DNA of 64,000 bases from Arenibacter troitsensis (GTDB taxonomy: Bacteria; Bacteroidota; Bacteroidia; Flavobacteriales; Flavobacteriaceae), in the NCBI RefSeq assembly GCF_900177645.1, contig NZ_FXAO01000002.1, positions 248,001 through 312,000 on the forward strand, read 5' to 3'. Below the pieces are notes generated by a model. It ran no database searches. It worked only from the letters and a program-made list of their open reading frames with translations, and was not told the DNA's origin. The first letter of the stretch is position 1. Each line of letters starts with the position of its first letter. Made by a program: the position numbers and the translations under genes. Positions 63,369 to 64,000 of this stretch are shown here, in pieces.

Positions 63369-64000
63369 TCAGTTGTTAGTTCTGCTAACAATGGCCTTGT
63401 TGATCTTCTTAATAAGTGCGGGGCCTTCATAGATAAACCCCGTATACAATTGGACCAAATCGGCACCGGCGTCCAGTTTTTCAAGTGCGTCTTCGGCAGA
63501 ATGAATTCCACCGACCCCTATAATAGGAAACGCCTTATTGCTTTTTTGTGCCAAAAAACGGATTACTTCCGTACTCCTACTAGTAAGAGGTCTACCACTT
63601 AAACCACCCGTTTCCTCCTTTAACAAAATATCGGATTTTAAATTATCGCGGGCAATAGTGGTATTGGTGGCAATTACCCCATCTATGTTTGTATCCTTGA
63701 CAATGCCTATAATATCCAGCAACTGGTCATCCGTTAAATCTGGGGCAATTTTCAAAAGAATGGGTTTTTCCCTTCTATTCTTTTCTTTTGCCAATTTGTT
63801 ATTTTTCTTTTTCAATTCCTTCAGCAAGGCCGTTAGAGGTTGCCTGTCCTGAAGTTCCCTTAGACCGGGTGTATTAGGTGAGCTAACATTTACAACAAAA
63901 TAATCCACATGGTCGAACAGGGCATCAAAACATATCAAATAATCCTTTGCTGCCAGTTCGTTGGGGGTCACCTTGTTCTTCCCTATATTACCCCCGATCA
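63369..64000 (-). CDS. pyrD: Dihydroorotate dehydrogenase (quinone), C-terminal part
   Basis: Fourth step of pyrimidine synthesis, coupled to quinones at the membrane. The C-terminal 210 or so residues are in the window and the frame stays open to the right edge. [14 protein letters not shown] holds the catalytic Ser of class 2 enzymes, KIAPDL is the FMN-binding Lys region, ATNTT, and GVGGI with TGFIYEGP closes the FMN site. The codon at 63971 is GTG inside the domain, not a start. Confidence 0.95.
   Translation of the reverse strand, partial: IGGNIGKNKVTPNELAAKDYLICFDALFDHVDYFVVNVSSPNTPGLRELQDRQPLTALLKELKKKNNKLAKEKNRREKPILLKIAPDLTDDQLLDIIGIVKDTNIDGVIATNTTIARDNLKSDILLKEETGGLSGRPLTSRSTEVIRFLAQKSNKAFPIIGVGGIHSAEDALEKLDAGADLVQLYTGFIYEGPALIKKINKAIVSRTNN

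Noticed and set aside
1-64000. tRNA, rRNA, CRISPR array, prophage or toxin-antitoxin genes
   Set aside because: I looked through all intergenic regions and found no cloverleaf, regular spaced repeats, phage structural genes or paired small toxin/antitoxin frames.

Overview
The window reads as chromosomal DNA of a marine-type member of the Flavobacteriaceae (Bacteroidota). This rests on low GC, promoters with the TTG / TAnnTTTG pattern of this phylum (clearest before lysA, mazG and ruvX), starts without strong Shine-Dalgarno sequences, several TTG or GTG starts, many lipoprotein and secretion signals, and families typical of the group (DUF5606, DUF5916, DUF2911, CBM9-like outer-membrane proteins). 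I see no rRNA, tRNA, CRISPR array, prophage or intact insertion sequence.

Layout. 1-1252: 5' part of a multi-PAS sensory protein running off the left edge. 1253-3697: gene-poor, with a possible broken gene and a tandem duplication of a 78-residue secreted protein together with its upstream region. 3698-7305: exported MsrA, then a two-gene unit of a double DUF1080 (3-keto-glycoside hydrolase type) lipoprotein and a Tat-exported Gfo/Idh/MocA oxidoreductase. 7381-10043: ECF sigma factor, membrane anti-sigma-like protein and a coiled-coil exported protein. 10186-12726: aldose epimerase, DUF2911 protein, MeaB GTPase. 12924-16589: a lipid-linked glycosylation cassette (GT2, duplicated LAB_N membrane protein, ArnT-like GT-C enzyme, unknown membrane protein). 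16623-19744: PAP2 phosphatase, small acidic protein, MATE exporter, MazG. 20032-32504: a run of exported hydrolases and related proteins (DUF3500, SMP-30 lactonase, CBM9/DUF5916, class C serine hydrolase, SGNH esterase, GH20 hexosaminidase, S10 peptidase, prolyl-oligopeptidase-like hydrolase). 32717-35126: DUF5606, peptide deformylase, RuvX, DapD.

35527-40758 is the most unusual part. A LicD-family transferase, a TagD/CCT-like cytidylyltransferase with an extra N-terminal domain, a GT2 enzyme, a LicC-like nucleotidyltransferase, and a natural fusion of a CDP-glycerol glycerophosphotransferase-like (TagF/TagB type) domain to a GT2 domain lie together in AT-rich DNA. By family, these make and transfer CDP-activated alcohols, as in Gram-positive teichoic acids and phosphocholine decoration, which suggests a phospho-alcohol-modified surface glycan in a Gram-negative host. 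The individual substrates cannot be read from sequence.

40765-64000 is mostly housekeeping: TsaC/Sua5, CCA transferase, CtaA, nucleoid-associated protein, ABC transporter, UvrB, Hsp20, TerB-like protein, DUF1456 protein, SucC, Lon-N-like protein, LysA, thioredoxin-like protein, GuaB, HMG-CoA lyase, LysE transporter, Dabb protein and PyrD (partial). One part stands out: 58447-60745, where a porin-like protein, an exported FMN-binding protein with a covalent flavinylation motif and a His-bearing membrane protein form a likely extracytoplasmic electron-transfer unit.
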